Positions 55,042 to 62,423 of a stretch of 64,000 nucleotides of DNA are shown in pieces. The notes under the pieces are model-generated. The model was not told the DNA's origin. It did not search any database and saw nothing but the letters and a program-made list of their open reading frames with translations. This stretch comes from Rhizobiales bacterium UBA3584 (GTDB lineage: Bacteria > Pseudomonadota > Alphaproteobacteria > Rhizobiales > Devosiaceae): NCBI GenBank assembly GCA_002375765.1, contig DFMV01000023.1, forward strand, positions 28,115 through 92,114, given 5' to 3'. Each line of letters opens with the position of its first letter. The stretch's first letter is position 1. The translations under genes and the position numbers were made by a program.

Positions 55042-55451
55042 GCAGCGTGCTCCCGGCGCTTCTGGTGGTCCTTGAGTGTCCTGAGCGCGCTGCCGGCCCG
55101 GCTACCCTCCCCACCATCGCCCGGCGTACGCGCTGCCTGGGTGATCTTGGCGATACGATCCATGACGGCCTGGCCGGCATTGACGTGGTTGGCCAGTTCG
55201 ATGGCGAAGCGCTCGGCCTCGTTGAGCCGGGTGTTGAGCTTTTCGTCGGCCTCGACGGCGGTTTCCCGCAGCCCCTTGATGGCACCGTTCGCCATGGTCG
55301 TGGCCTGCACAAGATCGGCAATCATCTGCTGGAGCGCGGCGCGGTCGGCCTGCAGATTGCGGATTCGGCTGTTGAGGACAATGCAGTAACCGATTGTCGT
55401 TGCGAGAAGAACGGCAACGGCAAGCTCAATCATCAATCCAAGAGGCATCAT
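55038..55451 (-). CDS. DUF6468 domain protein, flagellar-linked
   Basis: A 137-residue protein with one N-terminal membrane helix (about 6-28) and a cytoplasmic or periplasmic coiled coil (QADRAALQQMIADLVQATTM, then LNEAERFAIELANHVNAGQA). I assign DUF6468 by this pattern and by its place between fliM and motE, where the family usually occurs. Function unknown. ATGA overlap at both ends shows tight coupling to fliM and motE. There are two adjacent ATG codons; the first is used. Confidence 0.78.
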   Translation of the reverse strand: MMPLGLMIELAVAVLLATTIGYCIVLNSRIRNLQADRAALQQMIADLVQATTMANGAIKGLRETAVEADEKLNTRLNEAERFAIELANHVNAGQAVMDRIAKITQAARTPGDGGEGSRAGSALRTLKDHQKRREHAA

Positions 55452-56542
55452 TTGCCCTCCGCCTTTTCTTCCATCGCTTCGAAGGCCGCCATCGTTACCT
55501 TTGGCGGGTTGAGCGGTCGGGTGACCCGGACCGAAACATTTTTGCCGATATGGCCCATCACCGCCCGCGTCAGGTCCACATCGCCGCACCGCAGCGTAAT
55601 GGGGTCCGACGGGGTCATGTCGAACATGATCGTATCCCCCTCGGCCAGATTGAGAGCCTTGGACAAGGGCAGCTGCAATTCATGCAGCACGGCGGAAATT
55701 TCGGTATCGGCGGCGTAAATCTCGGTGGCCAGATGGCCCTCCCAGATCGGATCGCGCCCGAATTTTTCGCCCATATACATCTGGAGCAATTGCTCGCGGA
55801 TCGGCTCGATCGTGGCATAGGGCAGCATGATTTCGATCTTGCCGCCGCGATCGTCCATATCGATGCGCAACTCGACAAGGATCGCCGCGTTGCCCGGCCG
55901 CGAGATGGCGGCAAAGCGCGGATTGGTCTCCATGCGGTCGAGCTTGAAATTGACCGGCGCCAGCGGCTCGAATGCCTTGTGCATGTCGTCGAGAATGTGC
56001 TCGATCATCCGGCGGGCCAGCGCCAGTTCGATTGTCGTATAAGGCCGCCCCTCGACGCGAATGACACTCGATCCGCGCCGTCCGCCCAACAGCACGTCGA
56101 TCATCGAATAGATCAGCGCGCTATCGACGGTCAGAAGCCCGAAATTGTCCCACTCCTCGGCCTTGATGACCGAGAGGATGGCCGGCAGCGGGATCGAATT
56201 GAGATAATCCCCGAACCGCACCGAACTGATCGATTCAAGGGTAACCTCGACATTGTCGGAGGTGAAATTGCGCAGGGTTGTCGTCGTCAGCCGCACCAGC
56301 CGGTCAAACGCGATTTCCAGCATCGGCAGGCGTTCGTAGGAAACCAGCGCCGAGTTGATGAGCGCCCGGACACCTGTCAGCTCGACGCTGGATGCGGCGC
56401 TGGAATCGAATCCCAGAAGCGAATCGATCTCGTCCTGATTGAGAACGCGCCCCTCAGTATCGGTGGCCCCCGCTTCCGCTTCGAGCATGGCTGCCCAGTC
56501 GTCCCCGAGCGCCCCATCCGATTTTCCCGTCTCGTTGGCCAT
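55448..56542 (-). CDS. fliM: Flagellar motor switch protein FliM
   Basis: A 364-residue C-ring protein that binds CheY-P and reverses or slows the motor. The CheY-binding motif is LNQDEIDSLLGF at residues 34-45, set about 30 residues further in than in E. coli. The middle CheC-like domain runs about 75-260 (PLPAILSVIKAEEWDNFGLL) and the C-terminal SpoA domain (HELQLPLSKALNLAEGDTIM) closes it. Nine bases after fliL. No fliG or fliN in the window. Confidence 0.94.
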   Translation of the reverse strand: MANETGKSDGALGDDWAAMLEAEAGATDTEGRVLNQDEIDSLLGFDSSAASSVELTGVRALINSALVSYERLPMLEIAFDRLVRLTTTTLRNFTSDNVEVTLESISSVRFGDYLNSIPLPAILSVIKAEEWDNFGLLTVDSALIYSMIDVLLGGRRGSSVIRVEGRPYTTIELALARRMIEHILDDMHKAFEPLAPVNFKLDRMETNPRFAAISRPGNAAILVELRIDMDDRGGKIEIMLPYATIEPIREQLLQMYMGEKFGRDPIWEGHLATEIYAADTEISAVLHELQLPLSKALNLAEGDTIMFDMTPSDPITLRCGDVDLTRAVMGHIGKNVSVRVTRPLNPPKVTMAAFEAMEEKAEGK

Positions 56543-56551
56543 GATCGCCCG

Positions 56552-57040
56552 CTATTGAACCAGGATTTCCTTGAACAGAATATTGTCCACGCTCGCCGGA
56601 TAGACAGCGAGGTTGACGCGCCGCAGCAGCTCTTCCTTGAGACGGTAGAGCCCCGCCGAACCTTCGAGATCGGATGGACGCAACTCGCGCAGATAGACCT
56701 GGAAGGTGTCGAGCACCCGCGGCATGCGCGGCTCGATCACTTCGATCATCGTCTCGTCGCGCACTTCGAGCGCGATGCGCAGCCGCAGGAATTCGGCTCC
56801 GCCGCCGGAATTGTTGAGATTGACCGCAATGTCGGGCAGATCGTAAAACGCCGTTTCCGCAGCAACCTCGACTTCAGCGCCATGGTCGGCACCGCCGCCC
56901 GACTGGGTCAGAAACCATGCGCCGGCCGCTGCAACCAGCAGCAGCACGGCAGCGCCACCACCGATCAGCACCAGCTTGGGCATTCCCTTCTTGGCAGGGC
57001 CCGATGTGGCGTTAACGTCTGTTTCGGTCACATCACTCAT
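56552..57040 (-). CDS. fliL: Flagellar basal body-associated protein FliL
   Basis: A 162-residue single-pass protein around the stator. Membrane helix about 22-44 (KLVLIGGGAAVLLLVAAAGA), periplasmic FliL/stomatin-like domain with FYDLPDIAVNLNN and FLRLRIALEVRDE. First gene of the five-gene minus-strand unit ending with the large exported protein. Confidence 0.93.
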   Translation of the reverse strand: MSDVTETDVNATSGPAKKGMPKLVLIGGGAAVLLLVAAAGAWFLTQSGGGADHGAEVEVAAETAFYDLPDIAVNLNNSGGGAEFLRLRIALEVRDETMIEVIEPRMPRVLDTFQVYLRELRPSDLEGSAGLYRLKEELLRRVNLAVYPASVDNILFKEILVQ

Positions 57041-57103
57041 GCCAGCTTCCGAATCCCCCGGTTTTCAGCGCTTTTTCCTTGCCCACAGCTAATCCAGACA
57101 GGG

Positions 57104-57118
57104 TTAACGAAAGGTTAC
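57104..57118. promoter_or_regulatory. Imperfect CtrA box upstream of fliL
   Basis: TTAA-CGAAAGG-TTAC, one mismatch from the CtrA consensus, 64 bp upstream of fliL on the fliL side of the divergent region. Confidence 0.5.
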
Positions 57119-57132
57119 GATTTACCTAAGGG

Positions 57133-57147
57133 CGGCAAGTATTGCCG
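57133..57147. promoter_or_regulatory. Palindrome, candidate enhancer-binding site
   Basis: CGGCAA-GTA-TTGCCG, a perfect 6-3-6 palindrome about 104 bp upstream of the sigma-54 promoter; a second CGGCAA half-site lies at 57165-57170. The spacing is that of an activator (FlbD/NtrC-type) site. Confidence 0.6.
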
Positions 57148-57236
57148 GGTAGATTTTTCCCCATCGGCAAACCCTAACCGGGAAGCCGATAACACCCCGC
57201 CAAGCTAATACATTGTTTTATAACAATTTATGGAGT

Positions 57237-57252
57237 TGGCACGCTCCCTGCA
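57237..57252 (+). promoter_or_regulatory. Sigma-54 promoter for flgF operon
   Basis: TGGCACG-CTCC-CTGCA fits the -24/-12 consensus with GG (57238-57239) and GC (57250-57251) exactly 10 bp apart. It lies 68 bp before the flgF ATG, giving an expected start near 57264. An AT-rich stretch lies just upstream. Confidence 0.82.
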
Positions 57253-57319
57253 TTGTCATCTGCGAGACGCTCGGCCTGGGGAGGCAGGGTTCTCAAAAGG
57301 TGTTAACGGGGAAACGCGC

Positions 57320-58063
57320 ATGATCGAGAACGCGCAACTGATCGGACTGTCGCGCCAGATGGCGCTCCAGCGGCAGATGGATGTGGTGGCCAACAATCTG
57401 GCCAACATCAACTCGACCGGCTTCAAGGCCGAGGCGATCCTGTTCGAGGAATACGTGATGCCGGTCGCCTCCGACCGCAGCTTCCCGAGCGGCAGCCAGC
57501 AGCTTTCCTACGTCCAGGACTGGGCGACCATGCACGATCTGGCCGCAGGCAGCATGACCCAGACCGGCAACCCGCTCGACGTCGCGTTGTCCGGCGAGGG
57601 CTTCTTGAGCGTCGCGGCCCCCGAGGGCACGCGCTACAGCCGCAACGGCGCCCTCGAGATTGCGTCCGACGGCACGCTGGTCACCCAGAACGGCTTTCCG
57701 GTGCTTTCCGATGGCGGCAACCCCATCGTCTTTGGCGCCGACGAAACAGATATCGCCATTACCGCCGAGGGCGAGATCACCTCGAGCGCCGGCAACAAGG
57801 GCAAGCTCGCAATCGTCGAATTCGAGAACCCGCAGGCGCTGACCCGTACCGGCGACACGATGTTTGCCGGCGGCACGCCGCTGCCCGTTTCGACGACCCG
57901 TGTGGTTCAGGGCGCTCTCGAGCGCTCCAACGTCTCGGGCGTGGGCGAAATGACCGAAATGATCCGGGTGACGCGGGCCTATTCCTCGCTCGCCGACCTC
58001 ATGAACAAGCAAGACGAATTGCGCCGCAGCGCCATCCAGCGCCTTGGCGACACTCAGGCCTAA
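57320..58063 (+). CDS. flgF: Flagellar basal-body rod protein FlgF
   Basis: A 247-residue proximal rod protein. N-terminal SRQMALQRQMDVVANNLANI (rod signature), the GNPLDVALSGEGFLSV fold motif and C-terminal EMTEMIRVTRAYSSLADLMN coiled coil. The start at 57320 is chosen because it begins MIENAQLIGLSRQM as in the family; the upstream frame covers the promoter. First gene of the plus-strand flgF-flgG-flgA-flgH unit. Confidence 0.94.
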   Translation: MIENAQLIGLSRQMALQRQMDVVANNLANINSTGFKAEAILFEEYVMPVASDRSFPSGSQQLSYVQDWATMHDLAAGSMTQTGNPLDVALSGEGFLSVAAPEGTRYSRNGALEIASDGTLVTQNGFPVLSDGGNPIVFGADETDIAITAEGEITSSAGNKGKLAIVEFENPQALTRTGDTMFAGGTPLPVSTTRVVQGALERSNVSGVGEMTEMIRVTRAYSSLADLMNKQDELRRSAIQRLGDTQA

Positions 58064-58066
58064 CGA

Positions 58067-58114
58067 GGGCTTCCAGAAAAAGTGGACACCACTTTTTCGG
58101 TTCGGAAGCGCGAC
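58067..58114. repeat. Intergenic palindrome family, copy 4
   Basis: GGGCTTCCAG, then AAAAAGTGGACACCACTTTTT (near-perfect palindrome) and CGGTTCGGAAGCGCGAC. It is in opposite orientation to copy 3. It lies between flgF and flgG and could form a hairpin in their shared mRNA. Confidence 0.78.
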
Positions 58115-58134
58115 CACTAAAAGGAGCAAGACGG

Positions 58135-58920
58135 ATGAAAGCCCTCTACATCGCATCGACCGGCATGGCCGCCCAGGAGCGCAATGTCGAAGTCATCTCC
58201 AACAACATCGCCAACATGCGCACCACCGGCTTCAAGCGCCAGCGCGCCGAATTCCAGGATCTGCTCTACCAGTCCTATCGCCGGGCCGGCGCATCGACTT
58301 CGGAAGCTGGAACGCAGGTTCCGGTCGGCATCGAAATCGGCTCGGGCGTCCGCGTTTCGGCCACCGCCCGCATCATGAGCCAGGGCAATGTGGCGCCGAC
58401 CGAAAAGGAAAACGACGTCGCCATCCGTGGCGAGGGCTATTTCATCGTCAACCTGCCCGACGGGCGCACCGCCTATACCCGCGACGGCACCTTCGAGCGC
58501 GATTCCGCGGGCATGCTGGTGACCGTGGACGGCTATGAGGTCGAGCCCGGCATCATCATTCCGGCCGATGCCACATCGGTCTCGATCAGCCGCGACGGGA
58601 TTGTCGAAGGGTTCTTCAACGGCGGCACCGAACCCGTCCAGCTCGGCCAGTTCCAGATGGCACGCTTTGTCAACAAGGCGGGCCTGGAATCGATGGGCGA
58701 CAATTTGTTTCTCGAAACCGCCGCATCGGGCGAAGCCCAGATCGGCGTGCCCGATGCCGACGGCATGGGCAGCCTGCTTCAGGGGTATCTCGAAAGCGCC
58801 AACGTGAACGCGGTGACCGAGATGGCCGATCTGATCTCGGCCCAGCGCGCCTACGAAATGAACGCCCGCGTGATTTCCGGCGCCGACCAGATGCTCCAGG
58901 CCACGGCCCAGCTTCGCTAG
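58135..58920 (+). CDS. flgG: Flagellar distal rod protein FlgG
   Basis: A 261-residue distal rod protein. It begins MKALYIASTGMAAQERNVEV and has SNNIANMRTTGFKRQRAEFQ, the ATARIMSQGNVAPTEKENDV segment and C-terminal VNAVTEMADLISAQRAYEMN, all FlgG hallmarks. AGGAGCAAGACGG precedes the ATG. flgA follows after 27 bp. Confidence 0.97.
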   Translation: MKALYIASTGMAAQERNVEVISNNIANMRTTGFKRQRAEFQDLLYQSYRRAGASTSEAGTQVPVGIEIGSGVRVSATARIMSQGNVAPTEKENDVAIRGEGYFIVNLPDGRTAYTRDGTFERDSAGMLVTVDGYEVEPGIIIPADATSVSISRDGIVEGFFNGGTEPVQLGQFQMARFVNKAGLESMGDNLFLETAASGEAQIGVPDADGMGSLLQGYLESANVNAVTEMADLISAQRAYEMNARVISGADQMLQATAQLR

Positions 58921-58947
58921 CACTTCTAAAAAAAGGGGGTACCGACG

Positions 58948-59901
58948 ATGATCGTTTCGCTTCTCAAACGCACAGGATTTGCAATCGCCGTTTGCGCGCT
59001 TGCCGGCGCGGCGCAGGCCGAGCCCATGCTGCGCGGCGACGTGACCGTCAACGCCGCCATCGTAACGGTGGGTGACCTGTTCGAGGACGCGGGCCTCATT
59101 GCCGAAACGGCAGTGTTCCGCGCGCCCGCTCCCGGCACCTCGGGCGTTCTCTCGCTCGAGGACATTGCCGCCGCGGTCAAGGCAGCCGGCATCGAAAGTT
59201 TCGAGCCAGGCGGCTACGATCGCATCCGTGTTGCCCGCGTCGGCATCGATGTCGGCCAGGACCTGCTTTCCGATTTGATTGCGGACGATCTGCGCGCACG
59301 GGGCATCCTGACCGCCGATATGGAAATGGACATCGCGCTCGATGCGCCGCTGCCGGCCATGATCGCCGCCGATACCGACACGCCCGCATCGCTGACCATC
59401 CTGCGCTATATGCCCGGCTCATCGAGCTTTTCGGCCCGCTTCCAGGTTTCTGGTATCGACCGCCCGCTCGACGTTTCCGGCCAGATTCAGCTCATGATCG
59501 CCGCACCCCATCTCACCCGCACCCTGCCGCAGGGCACCATTCTGGGTCCCAACGACATCGAAATGCGCATGATCCCCCTGGCCTACGCCGAATCCACCGG
59601 CCTGGTGGCAATGGAGGAGATCATGGGCATGGCGCTGCAGCGCCAGACACGCGAAGGCGTCATGCTCAAGCCCTCCGACATCGCCGCGCCCGAAATCATC
59701 TCGCGCAACGACTCGGTGACCGTCGTCTTCCAGCAAGGCGCCCTCACCCTCACCACAACGGGCAAGGCGCTCAACTCCGCCAGCCTGAGCCAGCCGGTTT
59801 CCGTGCTCAACACCATGACCAACAAGGTTCTGCAGGGCATCGCCACGCAGAACGGAACTGTCACAGTCTATTCAGGCCCCCAGCAACTCGCCGGGCTCTG
59901 A
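58948..59901 (+). CDS. flgA: Flagellar P-ring chaperone FlgA
   Basis: A 317-residue periplasmic protein needed to assemble the FlgI P ring. Signal peptide about 1-25 (AVCALAGAAQA), two related N-terminal segments and a C-terminal SAF domain (PRLPQGTILGPNDIEM-like region with RTLPQGTILGPNDIEMRMIP, then ISRNDSVTVVFQQGALTLTT). Longer than the E. coli protein but normal for alphaproteobacteria. flgI is not in the window. Confidence 0.92.
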   Translation: MIVSLLKRTGFAIAVCALAGAAQAEPMLRGDVTVNAAIVTVGDLFEDAGLIAETAVFRAPAPGTSGVLSLEDIAAAVKAAGIESFEPGGYDRIRVARVGIDVGQDLLSDLIADDLRARGILTADMEMDIALDAPLPAMIAADTDTPASLTILRYMPGSSSFSARFQVSGIDRPLDVSGQIQLMIAAPHLTRTLPQGTILGPNDIEMRMIPLAYAESTGLVAMEEIMGMALQRQTREGVMLKPSDIAAPEIISRNDSVTVVFQQGALTLTTTGKALNSASLSQPVSVLNTMTNKVLQGIATQNGTVTVYSGPQQLAGL

Positions 59902-59911
59902 TCTTTCGACC

Positions 59912-59935
59912 CGTCGCCCTTGGGGAAGGGCGACG
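59912..59935 (+). promoter_or_regulatory. 10-bp perfect hairpin between flgA and flgH
   Basis: CGTCGCCCTT-GGGG-AAGGGCGACG, without a T-tract, in the 56-bp gap. More likely an RNA-processing or attenuating structure than a terminator. Confidence 0.55.
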
Positions 59936-59957
59936 TTCACGCAACGGGGAAATTGAA

Positions 59958-60698
59958 ATGAATGCACTTCTCAAACTCGCAACGGGCCTGCTGCTCGTTT
60001 CCACGCTCGGCGCCTGCGCCACCACAGACCGATTGGCCAATGTCGGTCAGGCTCCGGCCTTAACGCCCATCGTCGATCCCACGGTGACCGCCGGCTATCG
60101 TCCGGTGACCATGCCCATGCCCGCCGCCGAACCGGCCAGCTACCAGCCCAATTCGCTGTTTTCCTCCGATGCGCGCGGCTTTTTCAAGGACCAGCGCGCC
60201 GCAAAGATCGGCGACATCCTCACCGTCATCGTCACCATCGATGACCGCGCCCAGATCGGCAACACGACCTCCGCCACGCGCTCCTCGTCCAACACCACCG
60301 GGCTGAACGGCGCATTGGGATCGATCTTTAATTCGGTGGCCCCGGCGGACGTTTCCGCCGATGCGGCGCTGGGCACGACCTCGGGCATTTCCAACGCCGG
60401 CAACGGCTCGGTCAACCGCTCGGAACGCGTGACCACCCAGGTCGCTGCCGTGGTGACGCAGGTGCTGCCCAACGGCAATCTGGTCATCGAAGGCCGTCAG
60501 GAAGTCCGGGTCAATTTCGAGGTTCGCGACCTGATCGTCGCCGGCATCGTGCGCCCCGAAGACATCGGATCGGATAACACGATCTCGTCCACCAAGATCG
60601 CCGAGGCGCGCATCGCTTACGGTGGCCGCGGCCAGATCACCGACGTCCAGCAGCCCCGCTACGGCCAGCAGATTCTCGACGCTATCCTGCCGTTCTAG
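59958..60698 (+). CDS. flgH: Flagellar L-ring lipoprotein FlgH
   Basis: A 246-residue outer-membrane lipoprotein (lipobox LGAC, Cys20) that forms the L ring. Conserved SLFSSDARGFFKDQRAAKIG, DILTVIVTIDD and C-terminal AYGGRGQITDVQQPRYGQQI. Last gene of the plus-strand flagellar unit; a terminator follows. Confidence 0.96.
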   Translation: MNALLKLATGLLLVSTLGACATTDRLANVGQAPALTPIVDPTVTAGYRPVTMPMPAAEPASYQPNSLFSSDARGFFKDQRAAKIGDILTVIVTIDDRAQIGNTTSATRSSSNTTGLNGALGSIFNSVAPADVSADAALGTTSGISNAGNGSVNRSERVTTQVAAVVTQVLPNGNLVIEGRQEVRVNFEVRDLIVAGIVRPEDIGSDNTISSTKIAEARIAYGGRGQITDVQQPRYGQQILDAILPF

Positions 60699-60783
60699 AC
60701 GGCCTCCAGTCCCCAACCGGCCGCCGTTCCCCAACTTTGCGGCAGCCGGTTAACCGGCCCGTCTTCCCCGTCGGGCCGGATTC

Positions 60784-60825
60784 AAAAGGGGTGCGCCCTC
60801 CCCGGCGCGCCCCTTTTCCTTTTCT
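60784..60825 (+). terminator. Intrinsic terminator after flgH
   Basis: AAAAGGGGTGCGCC pairs with GGCGCGCCCCTTTT (one G-T wobble), 6-nt loop, then CCTTTTC. Confidence 0.85.
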
Positions 60826-60882
60826 TCGCCACCGAGCGCAGCTACAAAGCCGCCGGCAAATATCTTTCCTCCGGAGCCTCCC

Positions 60883-62376
60883 ATGTCCTACGCCGATCTC
60901 GAAACCCTTGGCAAAAAACTCGAATCCATCGAGCACGCCATCGCCATCCTCTCCGCTGACGAGGCGACCAACATGCCGGTTGGCGGAGGCGAGAAGCGCG
61001 CGGAGTCGGTGTCTTTCCTCTATGGGTTGCGCCACGAGACCGCCACGGCGCCCGAGATTGGCGACTGGATCGCCAAGGCCGAATCCGAAGACCTGTCGGA
61101 TGACCAGAAGCTCGCGGTGCGCGAGTTCAAGCGCGTCTATACCAACGCCACCTGCCTGCCCGCCGATTTCGTGGTGCGCAAGTCGCAGGCCGAAATTCGC
61201 TCCGAACAGCTCTGGCGGGACCTGCGGGCCAAGAATGACTGGGCAAACTTCGCCCCGGCGCTCGAGGGCGTGGTGGCGCTGGCCCGTGAGGAGGCGCAGA
61301 TGCGCGCCGAGGTGCTGGGCCTAAAGCCCTATGACGCGCTGATGGAACAGTTCGACCCCGGCAACCGCGTGGCCGACGTGGCTCCAGTGCTCGAAAAGCT
61401 CAAATCCTTCCTTGTCGATTTCGTGCCCGAAGCGCTCGACGCCCAGGAACAGCGTTACGCCAGGCGTCCGGCAAAATCGGTCGAAGGCCCCTTCCCGATT
61501 GAAAAGCAGCGTGAGCTGGGTCTGTCCATGATGCAGGCTCTCGGGTTCGATTTCACCCATGGCCGGCTCGATGTGTCCCATCACCCGTTCTGCGGCGGCG
61601 TGCCCACCGATGTGCGCATGACCACGCGCTACAAGACCGAAGAATTTCTCACCGCCCTGATGGGCGTTCTGCACGAAACCGGCCACGCGCTGTACGAGCA
61701 GGGTCTGCCCAAGGATCTTTCGCACATGGCGGTCGGCCAGGCGCGCGGCATGGCCATGCATGAAAGCCAGTCGCTGTTCGTCGAACAGCAACTGGCCCAT
61801 GCTCCGCAATTCTGGCAGTGGGCCATGCCCATCGTGTCCCAGCATCTCGGTGAAAATGCGCTCAAGGGCTGGGAGATCGAGGACGTTGTGGCCGAGGTCA
61901 ACAAGGTCGAGCGCGGCTATATCCGCGTCGATGCGGACGAGGTGACCTATCCGCTCCACATCATCGCGCGCTTCGAGCTGGAACAGGCGCTGATCGGTGG
62001 CGATCTCGAAGTGGTTGATCTACCTGAGGCCTGGGACGCGAAGATGACCCAGTATCTGGGACTGTCCACCATCGATAACCCCAAGGACGGCCCCATGCAG
62101 GACGTTCATTGGCCCGCCGGTGCCTTCGGTTACTTCCCCAGCTATACGCTGGGCGCCATGCTGGCCGCGCAACAGTGGCAGGCCATCGAAAAGGCCCGCC
62201 CCAACGTGCTCGATGAAATCGCAAAGGGCGACTTTTCCGGCGTCAATCAATGGCGAAGCGACAATATCTGGTCGCAGGGCTCGCGCTATTCGACCCCCGA
62301 CCTCATCAAGCGCGCCACCGGCTCGACGCTCGACCCCGACATCTTCATCGCGCATCTGAAAAAGCGGTATGGGTAG
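60883..62376 (+). CDS. M32 family metallocarboxypeptidase
   Basis: A 497-residue zinc carboxypeptidase of the Taq/Pfu type that trims C-terminal residues from peptides in the cytoplasm. Zinc motif His264-Glu265-Thr-Gly-His268 (HETGHALYEQ), third ligand Glu294 in the HESQS motif, and the family's FTHGRLDVSHHPFCGGV, VTYPLHIIARFELEQALI and GAFGYFPSYTLGAMLAAQ. Length fits. Single gene after the flagellar block, unrelated to it. Confidence 0.93.
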   Translation: MSYADLETLGKKLESIEHAIAILSADEATNMPVGGGEKRAESVSFLYGLRHETATAPEIGDWIAKAESEDLSDDQKLAVREFKRVYTNATCLPADFVVRKSQAEIRSEQLWRDLRAKNDWANFAPALEGVVALAREEAQMRAEVLGLKPYDALMEQFDPGNRVADVAPVLEKLKSFLVDFVPEALDAQEQRYARRPAKSVEGPFPIEKQRELGLSMMQALGFDFTHGRLDVSHHPFCGGVPTDVRMTTRYKTEEFLTALMGVLHETGHALYEQGLPKDLSHMAVGQARGMAMHESQSLFVEQQLAHAPQFWQWAMPIVSQHLGENALKGWEIEDVVAEVNKVERGYIRVDADEVTYPLHIIARFELEQALIGGDLEVVDLPEAWDAKMTQYLGLSTIDNPKDGPMQDVHWPAGAFGYFPSYTLGAMLAAQQWQAIEKARPNVLDEIAKGDFSGVNQWRSDNIWSQGSRYSTPDLIKRATGSTLDPDIFIAHLKKRYG

Positions 62377-62423
62377 CAGCGTCCAGGCGCTGTACGCCCT
62401 ACTCTCAGTCCGGCGATCTGTGC

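Noticed and set aside
57070..57084. GG-N10-GC spacing on the minus strand before fliL
   Set aside because: Only the invariant dinucleotides match; the surrounding bases do not fit the sigma-54 consensus.
55394..57208. 604-codon plus-strand frame opposite fliM and fliL
   Set aside because: Antisense to two conserved flagellar genes with a clear ATGA-overlap operon.
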